From Cryptomeria japonica (Eukaryota > Streptophyta > Pinopsida > Cupressales > Cupressaceae), in assembly GCF_030272615.1 (NCBI RefSeq), contig NC_081407.1:262496574-262560573 (forward strand): a stretch of 64,000 nucleotides of DNA, given 5' to 3'. Made by a program: the position numbers and the translations under genes. Positions 49,280-61,473 of the stretch are shown piece by piece. Under the pieces are notes generated by a model that saw only the letters and a program-made list of their open reading frames with translations, was not told the origin of the DNA and searched no databases. How positions within the stretch are numbered: the stretch's first letter is position 1; each line of letters begins with the position of its first letter.

Positions 49280-49428
49280 AAGTTACAATAAAAATATAAA
49301 CACAGATTTGTGTTTGTGGATAAGATTGCTTGTTTTCATTATTCCCATAGTTTTGTGGGTGGCGACTCTATTACTTTTGAACCAGTCCTTGTGAGATACG
49401 AATTTTTCTAAAAAGGAAGACAAGCGAG
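49280..49428 (+). other. Leader between primer-binding site and gag of element G
   Basis: About 150 bases, T-rich, containing the second primer-binding-site-like sequence at 49360-49370; no ORF. Confidence 0.5.
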
Positions 49429-52400
49429 ATGCAAGGAACAAAAAACACAAGATCATTCATGAAGAAACATCCTCGTGAAACTTTGCAAGAAGGTCTGCCA
49501 GAACAGTCATGGAGAGGCCAGAAGAGATCTGTGTTGCATGAGCCATCAAATGCTGCTTGGGTGTAGAAAAACAATAATACTGGTAAGATGCTTGATTGAC
49601 CTGTCTATGCAAAGTCTAATTCATCTTCCAGAGATTCAGAGCATGATATTTTAGGTTTCCATTCGGGATTGTTTGGAAATATTAATGATGCACCTATTTT
49701 AAATCAAGATCTATCTCATGCTAGTGTTTCTGCAAAAGATAGAACCAGTTCAAATGCAATTAGGCATTTTGTTCCTAGGACAATTGATGGGAACATTAGT
49801 CTGATTGACATAGATCAAGTTAATGCATCAGACTCTAAAGAAAACTTCCCTGATTAGGATAAAGTGTCTCAAGAGATTGAAGATTTAAATAGAAGAGTCC
49901 ATCATTTAATATCCTTAAGAGCCCAAAAGGAGGCAAATAAGGAGAAGGAAGTTAAAGCCAAACTAATGGAAAGAGATAGGCTTTTTAGATAGATAGCTGA
50001 TCTTGAAGTACTTGCTAAAGAGAAAGAAAAGAGTGACGAGGAAGGCCCTGTGATTAAAGAAATTCTAATCCCCAAAACTAAACAAGCTTGTAAGTGAGTA
50101 GCCCAGCTGACTAGGGAAGTATTTAATGACTCCCAGTTTCCTAAAGCCAATCTAGATAAAGGAAAACAGAAATGGGTAGATGATGGAGTAGAATCTAAAA
50201 CTACAGAAGAGATCTCTCATAGGATTCTAGCACATGAGAGAGAGATGGAAAGGATGAGGAAGGAAAAGGAAGACCTCCCAATGGAACTAGAAAAGGCTGA
50301 GTTGGAAGCAGTGAATCAAGAAGTAAAAAGAAAGATTAATTACTTAAAGGCTCCCCCTATTACATTCCCATCAGAAGATCTTAGCAAGCCTAATCCCCAA
50401 CACATTTCCTTTCCTCAGGTTAATACTCAACCTGTAGTATATGCTAATATTGTCTCAGTAAGCCAAATACCCGTGAATAAACAGTACACCCAAGCACCTC
50501 AATCTCCAATCTCAAAAGCTAAAATGTCCTTGGGAAATAATAGTGATATTACCCCTTTTCAAAGAAGGCCAATCAATCTAGAACAATATAGGCAATTATT
50601 TTTTGATGGGATCCCGGGATATCCAAATCATGTTCCCACTGAGTTAAGAGACAGACTCCATAAATTTGCTGGGAACAATGCAATTAGTGCTGAGGAACAT
50701 CTGAACTCTTTTGGGGATCTAATAAATGATTGTGAGATAGTAGATGAAGATGTTATTATAAAACTGTTTGTTCAATCCCTGGTTGATGATGCAAGAGATT
50801 GGTACAGAGGTCTTCCATTAAATAGCGTAGGTTCATGGGAAGATTTTAAAAATTGCTTTCAAGAGCAGTATGGTGACAAGACTAATGTGAGTTTCATGCT
50901 AAATGAGTTCAACAATATTAGAAAATCTAAGAATGAAATGGTCACTGATTTCAATGCCAGATTCCAGAAAGTCATGCACAGATTGTATCAAGTGATGAGG
51001 CTAGATGATAACATGTGTCTTAATACATATTATAATGCATTTGATTCCAAAATGGCCTATATCTTGAGAGATAAAAATCCCCATAACCTAAGAGATGCTT
51101 TTAGAATTTCCATAAATGTAGAAAGTAAGAGAAAAGCATCTAGAAAATTAGGAAGAAGGACAGATGGTAGATTATGGTAAGAAACCAAATAGCAACCTAA
51201 TAAAGTTGCTAAAGAGGATGATAAAATAGAGAAATTGGTTACTGCTATGAAAGATTTGACTGCCAAGGTTAACAAAAATGATAAGCCTCATTATACCTGG
51301 CAAGATAGACCTCCTAGATTATATGATATGTCATATAATACCAATTGGAAGGATGGTAAACCCCAAATTGAGAAGTCCAAAATTGCCCAAAGTCAAGACA
51401 CACCGGATCTTTTGAAAAGGAAAACTATTCACAATATAGAAAATACTCTCTGGTGTATTGTTTGTGATGGACCACATTCTCCTCATCAGTGAGTAGTGGC
51501 CCAAGCTCTGGAAGAATCTATGAGACCAGAAGCAGAGCCTGATATTAATATGTGTGAAACCATCGTAGAAAGTGATGAGGAATCTGTGCAAAGTGAATAC
51601 AGTGATGTGCTGGATAGTGAAAAGCTAGTGTAAGGACGATTAGCCTTAGGTTGGCATCCTACATTGAATGTGGTAATAATTGAAGATGAAGAGGTTCATC
51701 TTAGGAGGCCAAGTGAGGAAGAAGTTAGAAATCTCACTAAGGCTGCAATTGCCAAAGCAAAACATAACTATAATCTAAGAAGCACCAAGAGAGACACTGA
51801 TCAAGGTGAGTCGGGTTCTATGTTTGTTAAAGAAGTCACTAAAAAGGGGGCATCAAGCAGTGCTACTACTTTTCCTAAGGTCGGTCAAGAAAAGGAGGAA
51901 CAAGTTAAAGATGTACCTAAAGGTATAGATGATAAAAATGTTGGTGATGTACAAGGAGTAGAGACAGTGAAAAGGGGAAATCAATTCAAAACAAAAAAAG
52001 TTAGGGTTAATACTGAAAAATGCAATAATTCTACATTTGATATGGCCCAAGCTTTAACTCAAATGAAAGTCACTGTTCCATTAGTAGAATTGCTAAAGAT
52101 TAAAGAACATAAGGATGCAGCTTTGACTTTATTCTCTAGTATATCTAATAGTGACACAGTATTACCCACTGGTTTAACTAAAGTTGGAAAGGATCAAGAG
52201 TTCCGAACCCCAGAGGTTTATGTTGGAACCACTATCACTCAGGAGCCTTCTCAGGTAGATCCCTTCTATGTTACTTTGTTAGTCAATAACCGGTTGATTA
52301 AAAACTGCATGATAGATTCAGGAGCTGCTGCTAATGTAATGCCCTATGGTGTTATGAAAGAATTAGGGTTATCAGTAACCACTGTGTATGGGAAATGCTA

Positions 52401-52617
52401 TGCCATGGATAACAGAGAAGTACCTGTGATAGGTACAATGAAAGATGTAGAAGTAAAAATAGTAGCATTTCTTGAAGCCACTTACAAAATGGATGTTATT
52501 GTTACTGACACTAAACCCCACTATGGTATGTTACTTTCTAGACAATGGGCAGCAGCAGTAGGGGGAAATGTTCAACTAGACTTATCTTATACTACCATTA
52601 CTATTGGTGTAAATTAG
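49429..52617 (+). pseudogene. Element G gag-protease
   Basis: One frame starting MQGTKNTRSFMKK at 49429 and ending at TAG 52615-52617. The N-terminal 280 residues are polar, with a Glu/Lys coiled coil (49860-50330) and stops near 49564, 49855, 49990 and 50096. Retrotransposon Gag core at about 50580-51120 ('AISAEEHLNSFGDLINDCEI', 'DDARDWYRGLPLNSVGSWEDFKNCFQEQYG'). A CX2CX3H-type knuckle, 'WCIVCDGPHSPHQ', ends in TGA (51490), where the last Cys is expected. Protease at about 52300-52600 has the active motif IDSGAAANVMP and a 'HYGMLLSRQWAAAVGG' second half. Gag and protease share one frame, as in Tat/Ogre elements. Not functional because of the stops. Confidence 0.85.
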
Positions 52618-55600
52618 GTCAAATTATACAGAGCCACGAACTCCTAGGGTAATTGAAATTGTACACCCTAGTATGCTTAATTCTATGATTGATCTAGATT
52701 TAGATAATTTTAGACTTCAACCAATTTCATCTCAATTGAAGAATACTGACCCAATTGTAGTCGAGCTACAAGCACAACAGTATGGGTTGTAGCAGATGTA
52801 TTTTGATGGAGCTTGCTCCAAAGAAGGATTTGGAGCAGGGGTTCTTTTTGTGTCCCCATCAGGTATAACTTTTAAATACTCATTTTTATTGGCATTCCAA
52901 TGCACAAATAATATTACAGAGTATGAAGCCCTATTACTAGGACTTGAGGTTGCAAAAAGGCATGGAATCCAATTTTTGAAAGTAATTGGGGATTCAGAAT
53001 TGGTTCTCTCAGGTGAGATCTAAATATGCATCCAAAAATGATAGATTGAAGCAGTATAAGCATGCTGTTTGGGATGTTATTGAGCATTTTGATGCATTTT
53101 CTATTAATTGGATAGAGCGAGCAAAAAATATTATGGCAGATTTCCTAGCTAATGTTGCTTTGAAAAATGATGATGCAACGCTAACCGGTATTTCCACCGT
53201 GGAAATAAAATCTAGGCCTGCTATTCCTGATAATGTGTACAATTGGCAAGTTTTTGCTGATGATGAAGACATTCTTAGGTTTATTCAATGTGTTGATGAT
53301 TATGAGGGACAAAAGACTAATTGTAATGCATTGGTGGAAGTGGTAGACAATAGAGAGACAGTATTTGGAAATGATGTTGTCCAGTTGGAAACCAATGAAA
53401 TACCTAAAGGGCTGGTAGAGCTAGAGAGCATGTTTAGTTATAATGATAGTCATTTACATCAGCAGTCTACCACCAAGTTGGAAGAGTTAGAGGAGGTAAA
53501 CCTGGGGATAGAATCATCCCCTGAGTTGGTATATATTGGAAAAAAACTACCCCCTCATGTCAGGACTAACCTTATTAATTTATTGAAAAGGTATAAACAT
53601 GTCTTTGCTTGGTCTTATGAAGACCTAAAGGCGTATAGACAAAATCTTTTTCAGCATGAAGTTCCTTTACTTCCAGATGCTAAACCTTTCAGACAGAAAC
53701 AGAGGCCTATCAATCCCTTGCTAGAAACTAAAATACAACAAGAGTTGACCAAATTGAGAGAATGGGGGATTATCAAACCAATAAGGCATTCTTCATGGGT
53801 CTCCAATTTGGTCCCAGTGAGGAAGAAGAATGGGGACATCAGATTGTGTGTAGATTTTAGGAATCTAAATGTTGCTTCCTCGAAAGATAATTACTCATCC
53901 CCAAATATGGAAGCCATGCTACAAAGAGTGATAGGGTGTGATCTCTTATCCATGATGGATGGTTTCTCAGGATATAATCAAGTGTTGGTAAAGGAGTCTG
54001 AACAGTTTAAAACAACTTTCACTACTCCATGGGGAACTTATGTATATGTGAGAATGCCATTTGGATTAAAAAATGCAAGAGCTACATTTGAGAGAGCTAT
54101 GGATGTAGCTTTCAAAGAATTCATAAACATCATCATGGTGGTTTATCAAGATGATTTAACTTGTTTCTCTAAGAAAGCTGATGATCATTGTGGGCATCTA
54201 GAGAAGGTGTTCAATAAAGCCTTGGAGTTTGGTGTGTCACTAAATCCCAAGAAATGTCATTTTGGGGTCACTAAAGGAAAGTTACTGGGACACATAGTCT
54301 CTAAGGGGTGAGAATAGACCCTGAGAGAATTGAAGCAATCAATAGGGTGTCTGAACCTAAAAATGTGAAAGGTATCCAATCCTTTTTAGGTAAAGTAAAT
54401 TTTGTTAGGAGATTCATTGCAAACTTCGTAGAGATAGTGAAGCCTATCGTCAAATTGCTTAAAAAGGACACAAAGTTTCATTGGGATCAAGAAGCTTCAA
54501 AAGCCTTTGCTGAGATTAAGAAGGCAATCCAGGAGGCACCAGTGTTGAAATCTCCTGATTATAGTAAGCCTTTTTCTTTGTTTTCTTTTACTTCATATCA
54601 TATGGTGGATGCAGTATTACTACAAAAGGATAATGAAGGATATGAACATCCCATAGCCTTCTACAGTAAATCTTTGTAGGTAGTAGAACTAAAATATGAA
54701 ACTATGGAAAAACAAGCTTATGCCCTACTTAAAGCTGTTAAGGCTTTTAGGCCATATTTAGAGAATGCAAATATCATTGCCTATGTCCCACATGCTGCAG
54801 TTAAAGATATTCTGTCTCAGTCTGAGGTTACTAGAAAGAGATGCAGATGGATTAATAGAATTCAGGAATTCAACTTGGAGATAAAGATCACCAAATTGGT
54901 GAGAGGTTTAGGTTTGGCTAAGCTCATGACTGAGTCAAATCTCATGAATGTAGAAATACACAATGTTGAGGTCAGAGATGCTTTGGTCACTAGTATTGAG
55001 AGGCAACCCTAGTACATAGAGATAATTCAAGTTTTGAGAGGTGATACACTCCCAGAAAAAATGACATACAATCAGAAAAGAACTCTGAAACTCAAGTCCC
55101 AAAAATATGTGCTTATTCAAGGTGATCTTTTCTGGAGAAAAAGAGATGGAGAGTTACTAATGTGTTTGGATGAATTTCAAGCTAAACAGGTGTTGACTGA
55201 AATGCATGATGGAGTATGTGGAGGTCACTATTCTGCTAAGACTACTGCTGGTAAGATAATACGGGCTGGGTATTATTGGCCCACCTTATTTAAAGATACC
55301 CATGCATATGTTCGGAGATGTGACCCATGTCAGAGATTCTCATCCAAGCTCAAGTATGAAGGAGCCTTACCCTTAAATCCAGTCTCTGTAGAAGCTCCTT
55401 TTGTTCAGTGGGGCATTGATTTTATTGGAGAAATTGTTGAGAAGTCAGGGAGAGGTCATGGATGGATCATAGTGGCCACTGATTATTTCACCAAATGGAT
55501 AGAAGCCATCCCTACAAGAAGAGCTACTAGTAAAGTTGTCATTGATTTCCTGATGGATAATATTGTAACTAGATTTGGAACACCTGGAAAATTGGTGATG

Positions 55601-56188
55601 GATAATGCCATGTGTTTCAGATCAGAAGAGTTTGTAGGCTTTTGTACTAGTCACGGTATACTCATGTCATATTCTTCACCTTATCACCCTCAGGGGAATG
55701 GACAAGCATAATCCAACAATAAAATCCTGTTGAATATCATCAAGAAAATCCTAGAAGAGAATAAAAGATCTTGGGATCAAAAGTTGAAGTTAGCTCTGTG
55801 GGCAGATAGAATGACAATTAAGAAATCCATTGGAATGTCACCTTTTGAATTAGTTTATTGTGCTCAAGCCAGATTGCCAGAAAATAACCTTCTTCTAGTG
55901 TATAAGTTTTTGCAAAATGAGGACATGGAGGTATCTGAACCAATGGAAAACAAAATGATCCAAATTATAGAAATGGAGGAGCTTAGGGATTTTGCCCATA
56001 AAAAAAATCAGAAGATCCAGTTATAGTCAAAGAATCTTTTTGATAAAAGGACATCACTAAGGAAGTTTCAAATTGATGACATGGTTTGTAGCTTAAATGG
56101 TAAGGATTCATATTTCTTGAAGAATATGGATGATGAAATGCGGGAATTTCCAATGCATGGACAATTCTTGAAGCATTATTTCTCTTAA
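52613..56188 (+). pseudogene. Element G pol: RNase H, RT, degenerate RNase H, integrase
   Basis: Reads in the +1 frame after the protease. A coding-like linker (52613-52795) leads into a complete RNase H (52796-53160: YFDGA, TEYEALLLG, GDSELV, MADFLANVA), frameshifted near 53010. RT follows at 53600-54310 (VRKKNGDIRLCVDFRNLN, VYQDDLTCFS), ending in a 1-base frameshift near 54309. The gypsy RNase H at 54560-54830 reads FSLFSFTSYH, EKQAYALL and AYVPHAAV at its three catalytic positions, so D, E and D are all changed. Integrase: zinc-binding H-H-C-C at 55200-55335; GIDFIGE (55415) and MDNAMC (55603) give the two Asp. At the expected Glu, 55709-55711, there is TAA in 'GNGQA-stop'. Ends at TAA 56186-56188. 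A possible GTAAAT/CAG splice pair (52609/52795) would join protease to RNase H in phase, but the linker looks coding. Confidence 0.88.
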
Positions 56189-56321
56189 TGTCCATGCACA
56201 GTAGGTCCTTTGTTCCTTTCCTGCTTTTTTTTTGTTTTGGTTTGTGTTTTGGTCTGTTTCTCCAGAGTTTTTGAGTTTTCTTGTGTTGACCTTGCAATCA
56301 ACCATCCCCAGTCAGAGCTGC
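56189..56321 (+). other. 3' untranslated region of element G
   Basis: T-rich 130 bases between pol and LTR-2. The expected polypurine tract directly before the LTR is not obvious: the last bases are CCCCAGTCAGAGCTGC. It may be degenerate, or the real tract may be elsewhere. Confidence 0.5.
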
Positions 56322-56652
56322 TGTTATCACTGATTAAAAATGGGTTTTTCTTTTTCCATGATTGGCTATGAGTTGTTGAAATTTTGAATAGGGTGTAGTT
56401 CCAAATGCTTCAGCTTTGTTCTAGACCTCAGGTGTTTAAGGGTTTTTGATTTTAGATCCTCTTGTGTTCGTTTTAAACCCTCTAGTTTCTAATCTTTCAT
56501 TACTTTATTCACTTAAGTAATGGGTCATGGGGTCACACGAAGTGTCCCCCCTTGTTGTTTGCCTAGGCAGTTATGTTAATTAATCAAAAAATTTATGCCT
56601 TATATGTTTTCTCCTAAAGTTGTCGGGCCCAGTAACTAGTGCGCATCTCGTG

Positions 56653-57555
56653 GATGGATCCACGACTCGCGTTATTTCGCTAGGCGAAGTTGCACGTAGT
56701 TTAAAACCAGCGAAGTTGTAAAAACCACATGGCATGCAACATAGACGGTCTAGCTAGTTGTTGACAGCAAGTAAAATGGTGGCGCGTGGCACAAGTCACA
56801 ACAGTCAGCGGGTCGGGATTAAAGGCTAGTCAGTAGGCCCACCCCTCTCAAGAGCCTTTTCAGGCCGTTAAAAGCAGATCAACTTGAGAGATGATCCGAT
56901 GGCCTGCACTATTTCGCAAGGGTAAGATTCCCGTTCTTTATACCCCACGAAATAGCGAGAGTGCACGAGAGCCATCCACGTGTCATGATGATGACCTGGA
57001 GGATATAGCTGTTAAGGAGAAAGTGGGGCCCCGTGGTTTCCTTCTGGCATATAACAAAGTGACAAGTCAGCTCCGAAAGTGACTAGGCGCCAGGTGTTCA
57101 CAATGAGTCAGAGGGCCCACCCCTCCTGAGAGCCTTTTCAGAGGATTAAAAGCCGATCATCTTAAGAGATGATCCGACGGCCCGCGATATTTTGCAAGGG
57201 TAAGATGCCCATTCTTTATACCCCGTGAAATAGCGAGAGTGCACGAGAGCCGTCCATGTGTCATGATGACACGTGGTCTAAGAAGAAAGTGTGGGCCCGC
57301 CAAGGTGGAACCGGCGGTATAAAGGAAAGACATGTGGCTAGCGTTAAGTCGACTATGAAAGAAATTTCAAGGCCAATGGTTAGGTGCCACGTGGTATTAT
57401 ATAGCCAATAGAGAGGCCGGACCCGGCGCGGAGCCAAAGTTGTTAGTTAATCTAACGCTCGATCAAGTTTCTTTTGATCAGACAGTCGACGCTATTTCGT
57501 AGGACTAAGCTGCCCGATAGTTATGCTTTGCGAAGTTGCGTAAGAGAAGAATGAA
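56653..57555 (+). repeat. Four hairpin repeats in LTR-2 of element G
   Basis: Counterparts of the LTR-1 array at about 56653-56735, 56887-56985, 57165-57263 and 57472-57555, same order and spacing. The fourth copy lies after the TATA-like box. Confidence 0.7.
57394..57403 (+). promoter_or_regulatory. TATA-like box of LTR-2, element G
   Basis: TATTATATAG preceded by GCCACGTGG (G-box) and GGCCAATGG (CCAAT), and followed by CCAATAGAG; 512 bp upstream of the LTR ORF. The same arrangement is at 39691-39700 in LTR-1. Transcription start is not proven. Confidence 0.5.
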
Positions 57556-57915
57556 ACACTTGCAAGAATGTTGTGACCCGTTGGAACGAAAAATATGAAT
57601 TCTCGTATGAATTCATTTTTGAAGGGACGACCGAAGCATGCGGGATCAATGTTGTAGTTAAGGCCCAGAGTACAAAATTTGATTTCCTATCAACTGGGTG
57701 AAGATATCTTTTAAAGAATTTTGTAGAAGAGCAGATGCAGAGTTATTTTCTTCAGGTACAGAGCAAGTCGGTTAAGTTGCAGAGCAAATTCCTTCAAGCG
57801 AAGAACAGGTTCTCTCATCTTCTTGTGTAAGCAATTCCTGTGTAGTGTTTTAGATAAGATAATTGATTCATCACAGAATTGTTTAAGAGTGGTATTCATT
57901 TATTACGTTTTCAAA

Positions 57916-60900
57916 ATGGCTCCTAAAAGATAATTTTCTGGTAAGGTTAACTATTCAGAGAGGAGTGTTTGTGATGATTTTTTAGAATAGTCAACGTTGT
58001 CAACTAATAAGGCATCAAAGGCAAAAGAATTAGTACCCAAAGCTCCCTGTTTAAAGATAGGAGAAGGATTATATGACAAGGGTAACTAGTTGAGAGACCC
58101 ACAGGTTGGATTGTCTGGGTTGGGATTGTTTAAAGTTGGATTCGGAATGAGAAATTCTCCTGCCCCACAAAACTGTATTTGGGAGTTAGATGTCGGGAAG
58201 TTAGTTGTACCAGGGGTATTTATGGACATAGATTTGCTGACCCAAATTGCGCTCAACTATGATCTAGTCACAAGAAGCATTCGGGATGTAAATGGGAAAA
58301 CCCTTGTTGAGATTAATGCTGAAGAGTTCAGGACAACTTTTGGGCTTAATGAGTTCACCAATTTTCTAGATTCTATAAATTTCACATCATTAGCCCAAAT
58401 TTATGACACTCAGAGGAGTCATCTCAGGAATTGGCCTCTCAAGGAATTTTTTGTAAAAATAGGAGGATTAACAGTTGTAGGACCCAACACACAGGAGCCC
58501 TTTTCATTAAGTATGTTCACCCTAAGGGCTAAAGGAATGTATTGGGCACTTTGCCAAGTTTTGGGAGAAGATGCTGAAGCAAATATGGCGAATCATTACT
58601 TGTTAATGATCACTCAGATTTTGAATCCTTCTCTTGCAATCACATTTGATTATGCCTCTTATATTGCTAATGCTATTCATGGAGGGTTAATAGGAATCAA
58701 GAATGGAAACGTGGATAGGCCTTTTGGATGGTACTCACTCTTGATGCATCTTTTTCTCTTCAAAGGTGGTGATTACTTTGCCAGTGGACTGGACCTTGTT
58801 AAGGAAAAGGAAGGAGAAAAAATGTCGATACAATTATGGAGTACTGTGTTGTCATTGGACAGAGAGGATGCTAGTTTTTTGAAGTTTCATAAATATTTTG
58901 CATCAAAGATAAGAACTCTCCTCTGCTCTGAGAACCCAAGAATCCCCAAAGTTCTTCTAGAATTCATGAGACCAAAAGATTTCGCAGAGAACATAAAAAT
59001 TGTTCATAACTACGGTGACATTTGCTTGTATCCAATCTCCACAGTTTTCAGAGTTTTTGGTTTCAAGGGCACCCCATTTTTGTTACCTTACCAGGTCCCT
59101 CTCAAAGTGGGAATCATGGAGATCCTTAGACAAATTGGTGGCTTGCAAGAGGCAGAGTTGACAGGCAGGGGTAAAGGGACTATTTTCCCTGCAGCTACCA
59201 TAGCTCACCAATTTGTAATAACAAAAGGAGGCTGGAATTGCTTTAAGAATTTCCTCAAGCCTTATCATTTGTCCACTGCAATTTTCAGGTGTGCTGATCC
59301 AGAAGACTTCTTCAACGATATGTTTAGGAAGAAGGTAGCATGCAGAGGTAGGCCTCATCAATTCCAGTTTCTTGAAGACCTCATCAGAAATGAGTTTGAT
59401 CTAGATGAGCAGGAGCTAAGGAAAGAGAAGTGGGTGGCTTATAAGAAAGCCTTGGATTTTGTGCATCAGTTTGATGCTAGCTATGACCCATTGTCTAGCT
59501 TTTTCCCACTGGAAGAGAAAATAAAGTTTTTGATTGTTTGCTTTGAAGATGTCATGCAGACACTGAAGGAGAAGAGGGAAGTTGTAATCAAGAGCAACCC
59601 TAAGAAGGAAAGAATGATCCTGAGTAGGTCAGCTTCCAGCAAAGCAATCCCTCCAGGTGATTACACACTGCATAAGAAATCTAGTTATAGTGTGCTAGTG
59701 CCTACAACAGGGGAGTCCTCTACCTCCAAAGGAAAGAGGAAGATACAAGATGTCATTGACATCCAAGAGAGCCCAAAGAAGCAAAGGGTGGGGAAAGAAG
59801 TACAATCACATACAGCTTTGTATTCCCCATCCCAATCCCCTATCCATATAGGAAATGAGCAAGCAGAAGCTGAGCAACTCCTACAATTGGGTAGTCTAGG
59901 GGAAATTGAATACACTTATGATGAAGTGGAGGAAGGGATTCCAGAAGAACCCATTGCTACTGAAATGGATATTACTTCCACTGAACTTAAAGGCTAAGAG
60001 TGGGATCCTGAGATAAAGCAGGCAAGTCGTGTCTTTATAACTGATAACAATTTTGTCACATCAGAAGCATTTATGCAGGTTATATGGAAACAACACATAG
60101 ATAGATATAATGCTAGATTTGAAACAAGAAAGGCTGAGTAGCCCAATAAAGATCCAGCTTTGGTGGAAGAGGAAATAAAGCAAGAGATGATGGAAGAATT
60201 CAAAACCATCACGCCTGAGCAGGGAAGAGATATGGTAGCACAAGTTGGAGTGCTTATATTACCTAAATGGGATATTGCAGATGCCCTGGTATTAGATGCA
60301 GTAAGAAAAGAGACTAAACCTATGGAGGGGGTTACTTTCAATAAGGATAATGCTGCACTCGTCATGTGGTCTCTCAAGAGAAATGAGAGTAAGAAAAGTA
60401 AAGATACCCTAGGGTTGAGTTACCTTGGTGGAATGATGGTGAAGAGAGTGCAGAGTATAGGGGTGGTGGAGGCTACTAGCACTGTGTTAGAGACTACAAA
60501 ATTTAGTGTTGCAGTAGTAGAGAAGGAAGCCAAAGAGAAATAGGCCCTCCAAATTAAGTTGGAAATAGTTTTGAAGGCTTATAACAATGCCAAGGAGGAG
60601 GTAAGAGGTAAGGATAGCATCATTGCCAAATTGCAGAGCCAGTTGACTGGACAATACCATCAAGGTGAGTCTTCAACACTGATGATCTCCTCTTCTCCAG
60701 CAAGACCTCCACCTACTAGCCCTATCATTGAATTTCCACCATCTCCAACACCCTCCAACTCTCAAATGATTGAAATCACTCCCCAAGAATTAGAAAATTT
60801 GAAACAGGCTCAGGCCTTATATGCAAAGAAATATGAGGAGAAAGTAAGGGCTACAATTTTCAGTTTTGCAGATACAATAAATGCCTCATTGGTCTACAAC

Positions 60901-61473
60901 AATGTAGGTAAAATTATGGAAATATGGAATGAGCTCAGGAGAGACAAGGCCATTTTGACGCCTATTTTTGACAGATGGAGGCCTAGGGAGCCAGATTTAG
61001 AGTTTATGTGTGTATCCTGTGATGAAGCAAGGGCCAATCCCATCATTAAATCCACTTCTGATGTCGCTAAAATCTTAATACAATTAGCAGCAGAGGTGGA
61101 TAATGTGGATAGGAAGGTTAATCTATGCAAGAAGGAATACACTGACCAAGTTTTTGAGTTGCTCCCAGGAGTTTTTGCTAGCCCGGATCAGTTAAAAGAC
61201 AAACAAGTTTGGCTTAAGGAGATAGAAGCTAAATTGTCAGCAAGAGTTAAGAGAATTATTGATCTTGATGATGCTTCTTTCTTTGTTGTGACAATACAAG
61301 AGATAGAGAAAATTAAGTCACATTATGCTTTTCTCAATTCAGAAGTCAACAAAATGAGAAATTCTTGGAAAATGTTGACTAAGACTAAAGATAAAGTGAT
61401 TAATTTCTCATGGCTGATAGAAGAGGTGTATGGTGAGTGGACAATTAAATATGCCACCCATGATCCAAAATAG
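57916..61473 (+). pseudogene. LTR ORF of element G, LTR-2 copy, about 1,186 codons, function unknown
   Basis: One frame from ATG 57916 to TAG 61471-61473 (a TAG shared by both LTRs), wholly inside the LTR. Stops at 57931, 57985, 58087, 59995, 60139 and 60541 are each sense in LTR-1, so they are recent decay. Residues about 59-480 form a globular, Leu/Phe-rich domain ('RDVNGKTLVEINAEEFRTTFGL', 'FGWYSLLMHLFLFKGGDYF'). Residues about 605-625 hold a basic, nuclear-signal-like cluster (KGKRK ... PKKQRVGKE). Residues about 855-915 are a coiled coil, 925-950 are Pro/Ser-rich, and the C-terminus is Lys/Glu-rich and helical. No Gag, protease, RT, integrase or zinc motif. Position in the RNA would match the extra first ORF known in Ogre elements, but that lies outside the LTR. 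Homology to it is untested. Confidence 0.7.

Noticed and set aside
52618-52795. Ogre-type intron between protease and RT
   Set aside because: A GTAAAT/CAG pair joining in phase exists, but the interval reads as coding-like sequence in the downstream frame with a single stop, so an intron is not needed.
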